NCBI GenBank assembly: GCA_019925095.2
Contig: CM034402.1
Location: 10,923,501 to 10,987,500 of the forward strand
DNA length: 64,000 nucleotides
Source of the DNA: Dendrolimus kikuchii
Lineage: Eukaryota > Arthropoda > Insecta > Lepidoptera > Lasiocampidae
Direction: 5' to 3'
The position numbers and the translations under genes are program-made. Shown one piece after another: positions 41,723 through 52,299 of the stretch (position 1 is the first letter of the stretch; the number at the start of each line of letters is the position of its first letter). A model generated the notes under the pieces. It ran no database searches. It saw only the letters and a list, made by a program, of their open reading frames with translations, and had not been told where the DNA came from.

Positions 41723-42249
41723 GTGAGGTAACACCGATTCATTTAATTAAGTGTGTATGTGAAAATATATATTCCGAGTTCGCGCATTGTTAGCATTATA
41801 CACTGTTGTGTATGTGCTACAAGCAATGTGCACCGGTCACTATTTAGGGTTATTTCATACGGTCACCGATCACTCACTGGTTGGTCATTGCGGGACTTGT
41901 TAAAAAGGCCCAATTGAACCACAATACCTTGATTTCGCGTTTATTGATTTCGTTTTAGACTTGTTCGAATACGCGGAATTTAAGTAGTACATGTTGAGCC
42001 AAATTACTTATATATCGAGCAATTTTAAATTGTTTAGCAAATGTTGATCAAGCAAAATTAGCCGTGGACTTTCCTAATTGCCCTATCAACAAATAATATT
42101 CCATTTTACGTCTCTATTTCGTCGAATGAACTAAGGAGATTTTGCACGTGTTGTCGATTAGATTAGCTTTAGTTAGGCTACCCGAACGTAGACTTATTTT
42201 ATCATTGTTTCTATGGATTAAATATATTACGTCAAATTGCAAAGGCGCT

Positions 42250-42477
42250 TTATAAACTCATCAATATTATACGTGTTATATTATTGCGACGGTTTAGATT
42301 GCTACTATCAAATCTATCAGCGGGTGTGTAAGGATTCATTCCGTTCTCCTTTACGGCGGCCGAACGCGACCTTCCGCTAGAGGAGGGGCCACCTCTCACT
42401 GGCGACGTGACTGCAACCACGGCCTTACGTAGCGAGGCTGTATCGAAACCTCTACGTAATGAAGCTCTTTCCAACAT
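42250..42477 (-). CDS. Candidate 5' coding exon, unrecognised (Arg/Ser-rich)
   Basis: A 75-codon frame from ATG 42477, with an in-frame TAA just upstream, begins MLERASLRRGFDTASLRKAV and continues through PVRGGPSSSGRSRSAAVKEN to NPYTPADRFD. It is clearly more GC-rich than its surroundings. A possible donor (ACAC|GTATAA) lies near its end, and a GC-rich 5' stretch extends to about 42590 with TTAGTTGCG, a loose initiator match. It does not resemble the missing ELL N-terminus. It could be the first exon of another gene or chance. Confidence 0.3.
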   Translation of the reverse strand: MLERASLRRGFDTASLRKAVVAVTSPVRGGPSSSGRSRSAAVKENGMNPYTPADRFDSSNLNRRNNITRIILMSL

Positions 42478-43453
42478 CGGTTACTCAACGCCCGATAGTT
42501 CCGTCGATACATAGCATACTCGCCTCAGCGCAGAACCAACCACCGCCAGATCACGTGATCATGTTGCGCAACTAAATATTGTCGGCACTCCTTTTGATAC
42601 AACGCAAAATACATAGAAATCTCTAATTATTGGGACATAGCATAATGGTGAAATTATCACTATTTTCAAATTCAAAACAATCATTATAGCAATACACATC
42701 ATTAGCAAACGATATGTGTTTTATCGTAGAAGAAGTACTTGGTAGCGTTACTGTTCGGGCAATTTATTATTAAGCTAATAAAATAAATACGTATCAATAC
42801 ACGATAACACGTGTGAAGCTTGTGAGGATGATTATTACTTATTTCACATATATGTTATAGTGCATTTTCTTTAACAATGGTAAGTAAAAGGCGAATGCGT
42901 GTTCCCACTGCACTAAAGAATCCCATTGTATGATGACTTTAATGAGATACTTTTACTAAGCACCAGACATTGTATCTAATTGTTCATTGTTTTACATACA
43001 AAATTATAGAAATAATAACATTTCTTGAATATAACGGAAATAATATACCTATATTTTATCAAAAAGAAAAGCTCGAGTAATTATTAAAATCATTTCAAGT
43101 AAACATTCCAAAGGAAGAAATACCATCAAAATTAACAGCACAGCTTTTTTGTAAGTCTTAGAATCAATTCCATGTCAATACAATAAGGAAACGTAATGTT
43201 AATAAGGGACATACTGAATTAAATCGCCGTTTGATAAAATTCAAGACCTCTATAAAAAGGTGGCATAGTGACGCGAAAGGGGATTGACCGAGGTTATTTC
43301 CCTTGGGACTGTCCGCTAACAAAAGGGATTAGACGGGAAAATAAACTTGTTTGGTAATAACACAATGATGAAGGATTGTTGTTCGGTATTTCCAAATTTC
43401 TGTCCTTAAAATAACTGATACCAAATTATCTTTGACATTTTTCTACACTATTT

Positions 43454-43615
43454 AATATGATAAATGCGAAAGTATGGATGGATGTTTGTTGCCCATTCAC
43501 GCCAGAACGGCTGAACGGATCTGGATGAAATTCGGCACCGAGATAGATTATATAGTCTGGAATAGCACATAGGATACTTTTATTCTGAAAAGTGTAAGTG
43601 CGTAGTGTAGCTAGT
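43454..43615 (+). repeat. Lep1-type repeat body
   Basis: AAATGCGAAAGTATGGATGG ... AACGGCTGAACGGATCTGGA ... AGCACATAGGATACTTTTAT. A diverged copy of the Helitron-derived repeat family also present at 17881-18320. Confidence 0.55.
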
Positions 43616-43661
43616 TGTTAATAATTTATATTTCTAAGTTGAATGAAGACATTATAAGGTA

Positions 43662-44284
43662 CTAGCTTCTGCCCGCGACTTCGTCCACGTGGAATAGTTT
43701 AAAAAAGTATTTAAAAAAAACCTCCGATTTTGAAACATTCTTGATTGGTGCTCCGCTTCTATTGGTCTTAGCGTGATGATGTATAGCCTATAGCCTTCCT
43801 CGATAAATGGGCTATATAACACTGAGGGAATTTTTCAAATCAGACTAGTAGTTCCTGAGATTTGCCCGTTCAAACAAACAAACTCTTCAGCTGTATATCG
43901 ATGGCTCCTACGTATACTATCGTAAGCCACAAAATGCCAATTTTCATGTTTTAAGTGATTCGTAATTAATGAATTATTTACCATCGATTCCAAAAACAAG
44001 AATTTAAATATCATTAAAAACAAAAAAGTTTTTTCCCGTATATAATCGTATGTTATTCAAGTAAGCGCGGTATACTGGCGCATTGTCCTATACGATCTTT
44101 TACGGGGGAGGGAAGTGAACGCGTAAGCAGTCGTTGCCTGTAGTAAATATCATTTACGGTTTTATATGTGTCTCTAAAATTAGCTGAATAGTACTCAAAA
44201 CTATCTTTAAATCGCTCTCCTGTAAAATCGTGTTTTTGGACTTACGATAGTGTACGTAGGAGCCATCGATATATTAGTATAAGA
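43662..44284 (-). mobile_element. Non-autonomous Helitron interrupted by a MITE
   Basis: On the minus strand the 3' end is ...GCAGAAGCTAG|T (43665-43662, next base T) and the 5' end is A|TCTTATACTAATAT (44284). These are the canonical A|TC...CTAG|T ends of Helitrons. The body has ACTTCGTCCACGTGG, TATAGCCTTCCTCGATAAAT and TCAGCTG. Between 43895 and 44272 it is split by an inverted-repeat element, leaving about 245 bp of Helitron. Confidence 0.75.
43895..44272. mobile_element. 378-bp MITE with 32-bp inverted ends
   Basis: The left arm 43895-43926 (ATATCGATGGCTCCTACGTA...) and right arm 44241-44272 are inverses with one mismatch in 32 bp; similarity decays further inward. There is no coding capacity. 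It sits inside a Helitron near that element's 5' end, so it inserted later. The outermost AT bases probably include the target duplication. Confidence 0.8.
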
Positions 44285-45642
44285 TTTATATTTCAATAAG
44301 CTCAATATAATGACAAGACTAGATAATGTATATCCAATTTAGATCAAGGTGGGAATCGCGAGCTCAAGTATTGACAGATCAGTACCAATTTATTTGTTGA
44401 AAATTGTTCATAATTATTTCAAAAAATGAAGCAGTAAGTAAATTACGCGTCATAATTATAAAATAACTAATTGTAATCTTAGAATTTAATAGAAATTCAT
44501 AAACTATTATCATATGAGAACTTCCTGGCAAAACAATTTAGTAATTGAAGAACACGAGAGTTGAGTAATCACTCTTTATTGTAGACACTCGTCATTGTAC
44601 CTAAAGCCTTTCCCGTAATAATATAAACGTCATATTACAACAACAGCTGTTTTCAATACATTAAATATGTATAGTTCTAGGAATTAGTGAATTTTTTTTT
44701 ATCAACAAAGAGTGCAGCGTTATAGATTGGTATGAGATTGCAGCCTCGGAAACACGGAAAATATTTTTTTCTACGATACCAAATATATAGTGAAATGTAC
44801 GGATGCTGTATCCAGAATAATCCAGTAGGAGAGACGCGGCGCCGACGCGCCGTGACGCCGGCCACGCCTCCGACGTATTCGGGTTTATATTACGTCTGGC
44901 TTCGAACGCAATTACTGATGTAAGGGGAGGAAGACATCCTATACATTTAGCAATTGGGATCACTGGGGATTTGTTGATATGTAAACCGGCAACAAATAAG
45001 CATCTCAAACTACGTAATTATTTATACCGTATATCTACTCGATTTGAGTTGTAACAATACTCATTGTGCCAATAATATATTGCTAGGCCTTTGGTGTTGA
45101 AGAATTATTATATTATTAAACTAACTAATTTATTACACGAACACTGTTTCAAAAATACTGGTGATACTGTTTATAAAATAGTAAATTATTATATTTTTAT
45201 ACAATACTAGTTTAAAAATTCCAAGCAAAATATTTGTGTATTAAAAAATAAATTGAAATAATACCAGAAACTGTTTATTAATTTTTTTCTAATATTATCG
45301 CAAAAATAAATAATAAAATTAATTGGTTTTTATTTGAAGCGATTGGTTTTGGTTTAAGGAGTAAAGAATTTATCTGCTAAATCGGGTTTTGCTTAAAACG
45401 GTTCTTTCAGGTGAATGAGATAGTATAGGATATAATTTATAGTAAACTACGTCGTTCTGCACAATTTAGTGTATTATTACAATTTCAGATCCACATCCCG
45501 CGGCAAGTCGGGTATATTTATAATCTACAGCATAGGTTTTCAAAGTGGGTGCTGAGGCTATCTGAGGCGGCAAATAAACTTCAAATAATATATTGCTAAA
45601 TAAAAATAGGTGGGCGGTGGAAAGTATAACGAAACGCATAAA

Positions 45643-45644
45643 TC

Positions 45645-45675
<31 letters not shown>

Positions 45676-46231
45676 CAATTGCTGTTTGTTAGTCCCGCTA
45701 AAAGTCGAGAACGGATGGACTGATTTGTCTAATTTTGGTTTTGAATTATTTGTGGAAGTTCAGGGAAGGTACAAAAGGTGAGTAAATATAAAAAAATACA
45801 TACATACATAACTTCACGCCAGTTCCCTTGCGGGGTAGGCACGAACAACAGAGCGCCATTTAGGCTTATCTTACACACCTCACTTGCTTCTTTGACATTC
45901 ATAACTCTTGTCATGAAAAAAATGAATAAAAACATTTAAAAAATGCTTGGAATATAGTAAAAACAACAATGTCACTTTCCTTTAGAAACTATTCCAACCT
46001 GTCAAACATTTAATGTTCGTCCCGTCGTTTAGAAATCAAATTATAAATTTAATTTGATTAAAAAGTGAAGTTGTTTTTTCATTTTTTTTTGTTTTGAATG
46101 TCAAACGGTTGATGTACGTTCCGGTTAAGTTTTGACCACATTTTTAACTAAAGTTGAAACATTCTGTAATTATTCTTCAGCTTTTTTATTTATTGATTCT
46201 GAGGCGGTACGAAGTTTGCCGGGTCAGCTAG
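45643..46231 (+). mobile_element. Helitron, first of a head-to-tail pair, with RTE insertion
   Basis: It begins A|TCTATATATATA (45643) and ends GGGTCAGCTAG (46231). It shares AATTGCTGTTTGTTAGTC, GAATTATTTGTGGAAGT and GAGGCGGTACGAAGTTTGC with the following unit. The early TA run is part of the 5' end. An RTE-like 3' stub is inserted at 45798-45915. Confidence 0.8.
45798..45915 (-). mobile_element. RTE-like LINE 3' stub inside a Helitron
   Basis: The minus strand encodes MTRVMNVKEASEVCK..., then ACTGGCGTGAAGTTATG and (TATG)n. One base is missing relative to other copies, giving a frameshift. AAAAAAAT occurs at both borders (45790-45797 and 45916-45923), a likely target duplication. The neighbouring Helitron unit provides the empty site. 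Confidence 0.8.
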
Positions 46232-46550
46232 TCTATAGATATAAAAATAAATTGCTGTTCGTTAGTCTCGCTAAAACTCGAGAACAGCTGGACTGATTTG
46301 GCTAATTTTTGTTTTGAATTATTTGTGGAAGTCCAGGAAGGTTTAAAAGGTGAGTAAATATGAAACAAATGCTTGAAATATAGAAAAAACAAATATTTCG
46401 CTTTACCTTAGAAACTATTCCTACCTTTTAAACATTTGATGTTTATCCCGTCGCGTCGTTTAGAAATCAATTAAATTTAAAAGTCGTTCAGAAATCAACG
46501 TTTTTTATTTATTGATTCTGAGGCGGTACGAAGTTTGCGGGGTCAGCTAG
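46232..46550 (+). mobile_element. Helitron, second of a head-to-tail pair
   Basis: It starts TCTATAGATATAAAAATAAA directly after the CTAG of the first unit and ends GGGTCAGCTAG|T at 46550. Length is 319 bp. No host bases separate the two units. Confidence 0.8.
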
Positions 46551-46879
46551 TGTAAAATAATTTTGAAATGGATTCTACCTTATCCTGTGTAGTTTCTGCT
46601 TTACACATCGCGATATTTGAATGTCGCGCACTTCAGTGCATTTTTTACAGATTCAATACACTTTCGGCCCTGAATTCAGTACACGTTGAAAATCAGTCGC
46701 GGCAACACTGTCCAGACATTTAATTTTTTGAATTAACATAATAACTCAACCTCAGCCGTTACTGTCATTTCCCTACATATTTCTGTAAAAAAATGTAGAT
46801 GAAAATTTTTTGGATGAAAATTATGTTGTTTTAGTGCTGATTGGATATCAGCTAAGTTTTATGTATAATATCCAGTTTA

Positions 46880-47545
46880 AAAAACACTGCCGAGACAATT
46901 CCGGCGAGATTTCCGGAACATAAAGTATCGCCTCATTTGAAACAGGACTTAGCTACCGTTCTAGTGAAATCATATGGAAATATTTATGAAATGTAATTAA
47001 TTTGTACCATACCCGGGGAAATTTCCGCGGGATTACCGGGACACAAAGTAGCGCAACATTAATTTCTTTTTTATATAAAAGAAGAGCTTAATGTCTATCA
47101 GCTCTAAGTCGGCAGCGACAGTATTAGTCGCAATATGATCATTCCTATATTAGACGATATAATTTATGTGGTCACCCACATCCTTAATGCTTCTTCTATA
47201 TCCTCTGGTACAATTTCTGAGCCCTGGAAGCAAACCCATGTAATTCCATTACCTAAAATCCGAATCCTTCTTCCTTTTCCAAATATCTTGCCATTTCCAT
47301 TCTACCTTTCCTCTCTAAAGCTGTGGAGGGCTTTGTGCACAACGAACTCAGCATCATCCTTAACAAGAATTCAAAAAAGAATGTAAGCTATCGTTTTAGT
47401 GAAACCTGTGTCGGATTATGACAGTAGAACAGATTTTAAGCGTAAGAGTTAGCTGTCGATCAGCGAAAACCGCATCAAAATCAGCCTAGTAGTTTTTACG
47501 TGAATCCCAAACAAACACACAAATTAGACTCTCCATCACTTATAT
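46880..47545 (-). repeat. Fragments of the large Helitron family
   Basis: Pieces such as GGGGAAATTTCCGCGGGATT, CACAAAGTAGCGCAAC and CGCATCAAAATCAGCCTAGT match the body of the element at 47552-48073, arranged with intervening unrelated sequence (including a chance frame at 47135-47386). Confidence 0.5.
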
Positions 47546-47551
47546 AGTGTA

Positions 47552-48073
47552 CTAGAAGTATGCCCGCGACTTCGTCCACGCTTGACTTCAAATTCCCGGG
47601 TCACAAATTATCGCAGCATTTAAAATGGAATGTAAGCTATTAGTGGAAACTGTACCCGGAATAAGCTAATTTTTATGTAGCAGCACAACTTCAAACCGCT
47701 TTCGGTAAAATTTCCGCGGGATTCCCGTGATAAAAAATACCACACATTTTATTACATAAAATTTGATTCCAATGTGATTTGATCAGTGAAAAAATCACAT
47801 TGGAATTTGAATTCTTTTTAAGTTGGCCATTTTAAATAATTCCCAGAAAAATTCCCAGGTAAAAAGTAGCGCAAAAAATTGCTCTCGGTCAGCAATAACC
47901 GCATCGAAATCGGCCCAGTAGTTTTTACGTCAAACAAACAGATGAATGGACAAAAAGACAAGAAATCTAAAAAAATGCATCTTGTTCTCCATCGTTTATA
48001 TAGACTATTCCAATTGATTTTTTAAATAGCTTCAATGTACAGACACGACATTTTTAGAATTATATATTATAGA
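47552..48073 (-). mobile_element. Non-autonomous Helitron, complete
   Basis: The 3' end is CTAG|T (47555-47552) and the 5' end A|TCTATAATATATAATTCT (48073) on the minus strand; 522 bp. It contains ACTTCGTCCACGCTTGACTT and GTAATGTACAG-type segments common to 57720-58280. An internal CCAATGTGATTTGATCAGTG...CACATTGGA inverted repeat is present near 47770-47805. Confidence 0.75.
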
Positions 48074-51000
48074 TTTAGAGGTTTTAGTGTGAAAAGATAC
48101 AGTGTTTAAGGGCTTTCCACGTAACTTGCTCGCGAAAACTTCAGATTCGCATGCTTTGAAGATTTGAAGTTTATGGCAACTTGATAGATAAAACTTATCC
48201 TTTGTTTTATTCCGTTACCAAAAGTACATTTATCTTTATTTTAATGACAACCAGTTCATTGTGCATTGCTCGCGTAAACTTTGAAAGTTACATTTTCTGG
48301 TATATTCCTAGCTATGCTCCTGGTTACAATTATTCCTCCTGAGTTTTTTCACATTTTTACTTTGACATTACAGACTTCAATTTTATTTAACTGTCAGAAC
48401 AGGCACGAAATTACAAATTCTTTATTACACTTTTATGATATTGTTCCATTAAATGGTTTACATATACAAAGCATAATATATAAGTAAGTTTCAGATCTTT
48501 ATGCATAGAGTATGCAAGGTGACAGTATGGCGTACTAATGTGTGGTTATTACTAAAACAACAACAAAAAAAACAATTTTCCGCAATCAGACACTGATCCT
48601 TATTAAAGTTAAAAATAAACTTAGGTTACAAAAAAATACACCAAAAGACAACATTCTCCCCATACTCATTTAAATGGCATATAATTACGTATGGGTCTTG
48701 TGAATCGCATGTAAAATCGATGGCTGCATTCAGAAGATGGAGGCAAAAAACAGTTTACAAGCTTCTCTCTAAATCAATATACAGTTCTACCGGATATTTC
48801 CATAAGATATTACCAGTGTCACTCTTGAAGGTATAAACATGTAGGTATATTCGAGGGTTTTTAACGTTTAAACAATAGCCAATAAAATTATACGCATTTG
48901 TTTAATCTACGATGATATCTCAGATGTTTATGTTGTTGATTTGTGTACAATACAACAATATAAATAGAACAATAATAATCTAGCTTTAAAAATGAAATAA
49001 AGTATTTACTAAGTACATCTTCACTAAAATGCAGAATAAATTAGTATGTAATAATTCTCTGTACATGAAACTAGGAAATCATGATGATAAACAAGATTTA
49101 CGCCTCAGTGAATACACATACGAGCACGATAACTTGAAAACATTAATTGTTAATATCCATTAAGTACGGAATAGTACATATATACAACGAAAATAAAAAA
49201 GACAAGATGTGAGTGACTATAGAATATGCATAATAATTTTTTTATATTCAAAAATGATTTGTGTCAAGTTTTGACATGACAATTAAATGAACGTACATAA
49301 TACTTGTGCACCTTAATTTGCGTCAGGTTATAAAAATTTCACTCTTAACAAACACCCGTTCACTTCATCGTCTGTGTGTACGTTCGCAGTAAAAGGAGGC
49401 AAAGTTTTAGAGAACACATTACACAATACAGCTAAAATTGTTTAATTCAATTGAGAAATTGGTAACCGCGAAATATAATGATCAATGATCACATGATTTG
49501 CAAAAGGGTCACATTAATTGTAAGTTTTAGCAATGACCTCAAAGCATAGCGTGACACACATTGATGCCGTTATGCGATACAAATACAAATCATAGTAGGC
49601 AACTAGATAATACGAAGTGAAGAAAATGTGCTTTGTTTCAACGTTATACGGAAAGTTGCGAATAGTAAAAAATATGTACAAATAGATTCATTGTATGCAT
49701 AATAATTAGAATAGATGGTAGGAAATTGACCACAGCGGGCGTATAATACAGACACGTAACTGTTAGTACCTACTATCTACTCCAACTAATAAGATTTGTT
49801 GTATAACGGGCATTACGATGTCAGTGGCTGCGTGCTGCAAGCATTTGTGACAAAGACAGGTTTAAATTTTTCCTTATACAGTCCTAGGCATGCACTAAAT
49901 CATTCCGGATCTACTGTTCCCTTTCTGAAATCAAAATCTTGGTTACCTTTATAAGCAACAAAACAATTGTTCAAGACGTTAATTACTTTATTCCCTTCGG
50001 AGCCCCATAGAGACCCCGAAGTTCTTATCAACGAAACAATTGTTTAATTAATCAGTAAAGTAAATAGACGTACATATACATATATAGTTACATTTTAGCA
50101 TGACAAATGAATGCGACATTATGTAAGTAATCGAATAAATTATTCCCTTAGTCGTCAATAATTTCTGTAGAAACTAGCATTAGGAGGATGTGACAATGGG
50201 GCATGATACAGTGACCGATTTTAACGATTGATTACAACCAAAATTTATGAGAATTAAGACAAACAAAAGACTTTTATTGTTGATGGAATATCAAGTATAA
50301 ATCGTGTGTATTGTTCCAATTGTTTGGTCTGAGCGGCGTAATAGCGAATTGTTAATATAACAGTTCAATAGCCCTCATTTTATATTCACAGAGAATGACC
50401 CAGAGTTTGACAACTGCCTGGCCTAGGACAAACATTATTTATACAAGCACATAATTTACTTATATTACTTTACTTTAACGTCAATACAACAGAATTGATA
50501 CAGAACATATTTTCAAAAAACGTACAGCTAAAGTATCCACACACACGTGAAAGGCGCGTCCATATTTAATTAACGAGATATGGCACGCATAATTAAAATG
50601 TAGACAGATGCATGCACTTGGGCTTGAAACAAACAAATAGGTGTTATCACTAAAGGTGGGTTGAGCAACAGTCGGTTTAGTCACATTCACTGGACGTGTC
50701 TCATACAAATCAGAAATAGGTTTCGGGGTGAAGGTCGTATCGTCGCTTGTGAACGGTTGTCTAATTTTTCTTGAACTTTACTATCAATGATTCACTAATA
50801 TTCAATGATCGTTTTCTATTAAATTAGAATCGATAATTTATTTGTTATAAAATAATGTCGAATTCTTGTGTCTTGAGCTGAAATGTAGAATAGTGCTGCG
50901 AGCAAGCGGTAACTTTTACCTGACTTACGTAACAAACTGCCTGCTACAATTTATTATATCGGCTGCATTGAGAGCTTTCGCAATAAAGCCAGCAATACTT

Positions 51001-52030
51001 ATTTATACCATACTCTTTATGTATCTATTTTGTATTATTTTTATAGAGACCTACTTTAACTTAAACCTTGATTTATAAAACTGGTATTTTAGAGTCTTTT
51101 TCCCATATTCATGTCATGTTCTGTAACTGATCACTGGTATAAAGTTGATCGCAAACATAAGGCTAATTTACTTAAAGTGGGTTAAAAGATACGACGGAAC
51201 GGTTAAAACTATTACAATTTTGAAGGACACCTCTAACAGATTAAGACTGAAACTTCATCTCATAATTGTCTGATAATCATTTTTAGCGCAGGCGACGCTA
51301 ACACAATTTGATAGTTTTTACCTAAAAACGGTGGTATTTCTACAAATTCGTAAAGGTGTAATTTGATATGATTAGGTTACTAATCAAACTACTTTCGGGA
51401 TCCTGTAAGAAAAATCAACCAATTACCTACATTCTGTGTCATCATCAATTTCAGATAGATTAGCTTGCCTATTCAGGTTGCTGATTAAGAACAGACTAGA
51501 CGTCAACCAAAAAACATACTTAAGTAACATAAGTTTCTGTTTATTAAAACGCGAATATAACTTGAGAATACTTCCTCTATCGATACAGATGTTAGATAAT
51601 AATTCAATAAACGTTTTTTTCAAGTCTAGCAACACGCAAATAGATTGTCAAACAAAAAAGAACCCTTAATAAAACTACTTTCCGGTTTTATTTAAGTGAA
51701 AGCTGTAACCAAGTAAGCCAAGTGGTATTTTTTTCTTTTTCCAAGTTTGTTACCGAGTAAGATGCGCTGTTTAATAGTCTACATTTAGGAGGCTAAAGTA
51801 GCAATTACTTATGTTCGTGTTTTATTATAACTTTTTTTATTTTAATACTGTGTTGCACTCATTAGAAATACAAATTATAATTATGTTATGTAATTATTAC
51901 TAAAGCTTTCGTCACGACTTATATATTGGTGATAAAATTAAAAAAACTCCATTCGGAGTGTCTTTCTCTCAAATGGCCTGTTTCTTAGATAGACTACTAA
52001 AGACAAAATATTTTGCAAAACAATGTGGGA
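48074..52030. other. No gene seen
   Basis: AT-rich. Short open frames (for example 48281-48487, 50481-50708, 51423-51669) lack recognisable domains or convincing splice signals. No transposon ends were noticed. Confidence 0.5.
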
Positions 52031-52038
52031 GCATGACT

Positions 52039-52272
52039 TCATATACTGGAGATAGAGGAGGCAAGTAAGGCACATATTTTTAAATGGTAATCAGATTTGA
52101 ACAAGAACTTGTACATGGCAGAATCGGCAAAATTATAATAATCACTCGGCCAGTCACGCCTTATATAATCGAAGATACGTTTAATTTTCACGGGGTATCT
52201 CATGCGCAGGTTCGCATACGAATTTTGATCTGAAATATGATCTAACTGTACAAGTTTGATATTTGAAGCCAA
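52039..52272 (-). CDS. Unrecognised 77-codon frame
   Basis: From ATG 52272 the frame begins MASNIKLVQLDHISDQNSYA and continues with KRIFDYIRRDWPSDYYNFAD to a stop. Amino-acid composition is protein-like, and the IRRDW motif faintly recalls insect chemoreceptor fragments, but I cannot make a firm match. Could be a pseudogene fragment or chance. Confidence 0.18.
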   Translation of the reverse strand: MASNIKLVQLDHISDQNSYANLRMRYPVKIKRIFDYIRRDWPSDYYNFADSAMYKFLFKSDYHLKICALLASSISSI

Positions 52273-52299
52273 CTAATGAGATTTCTGATCTTAAATAAA

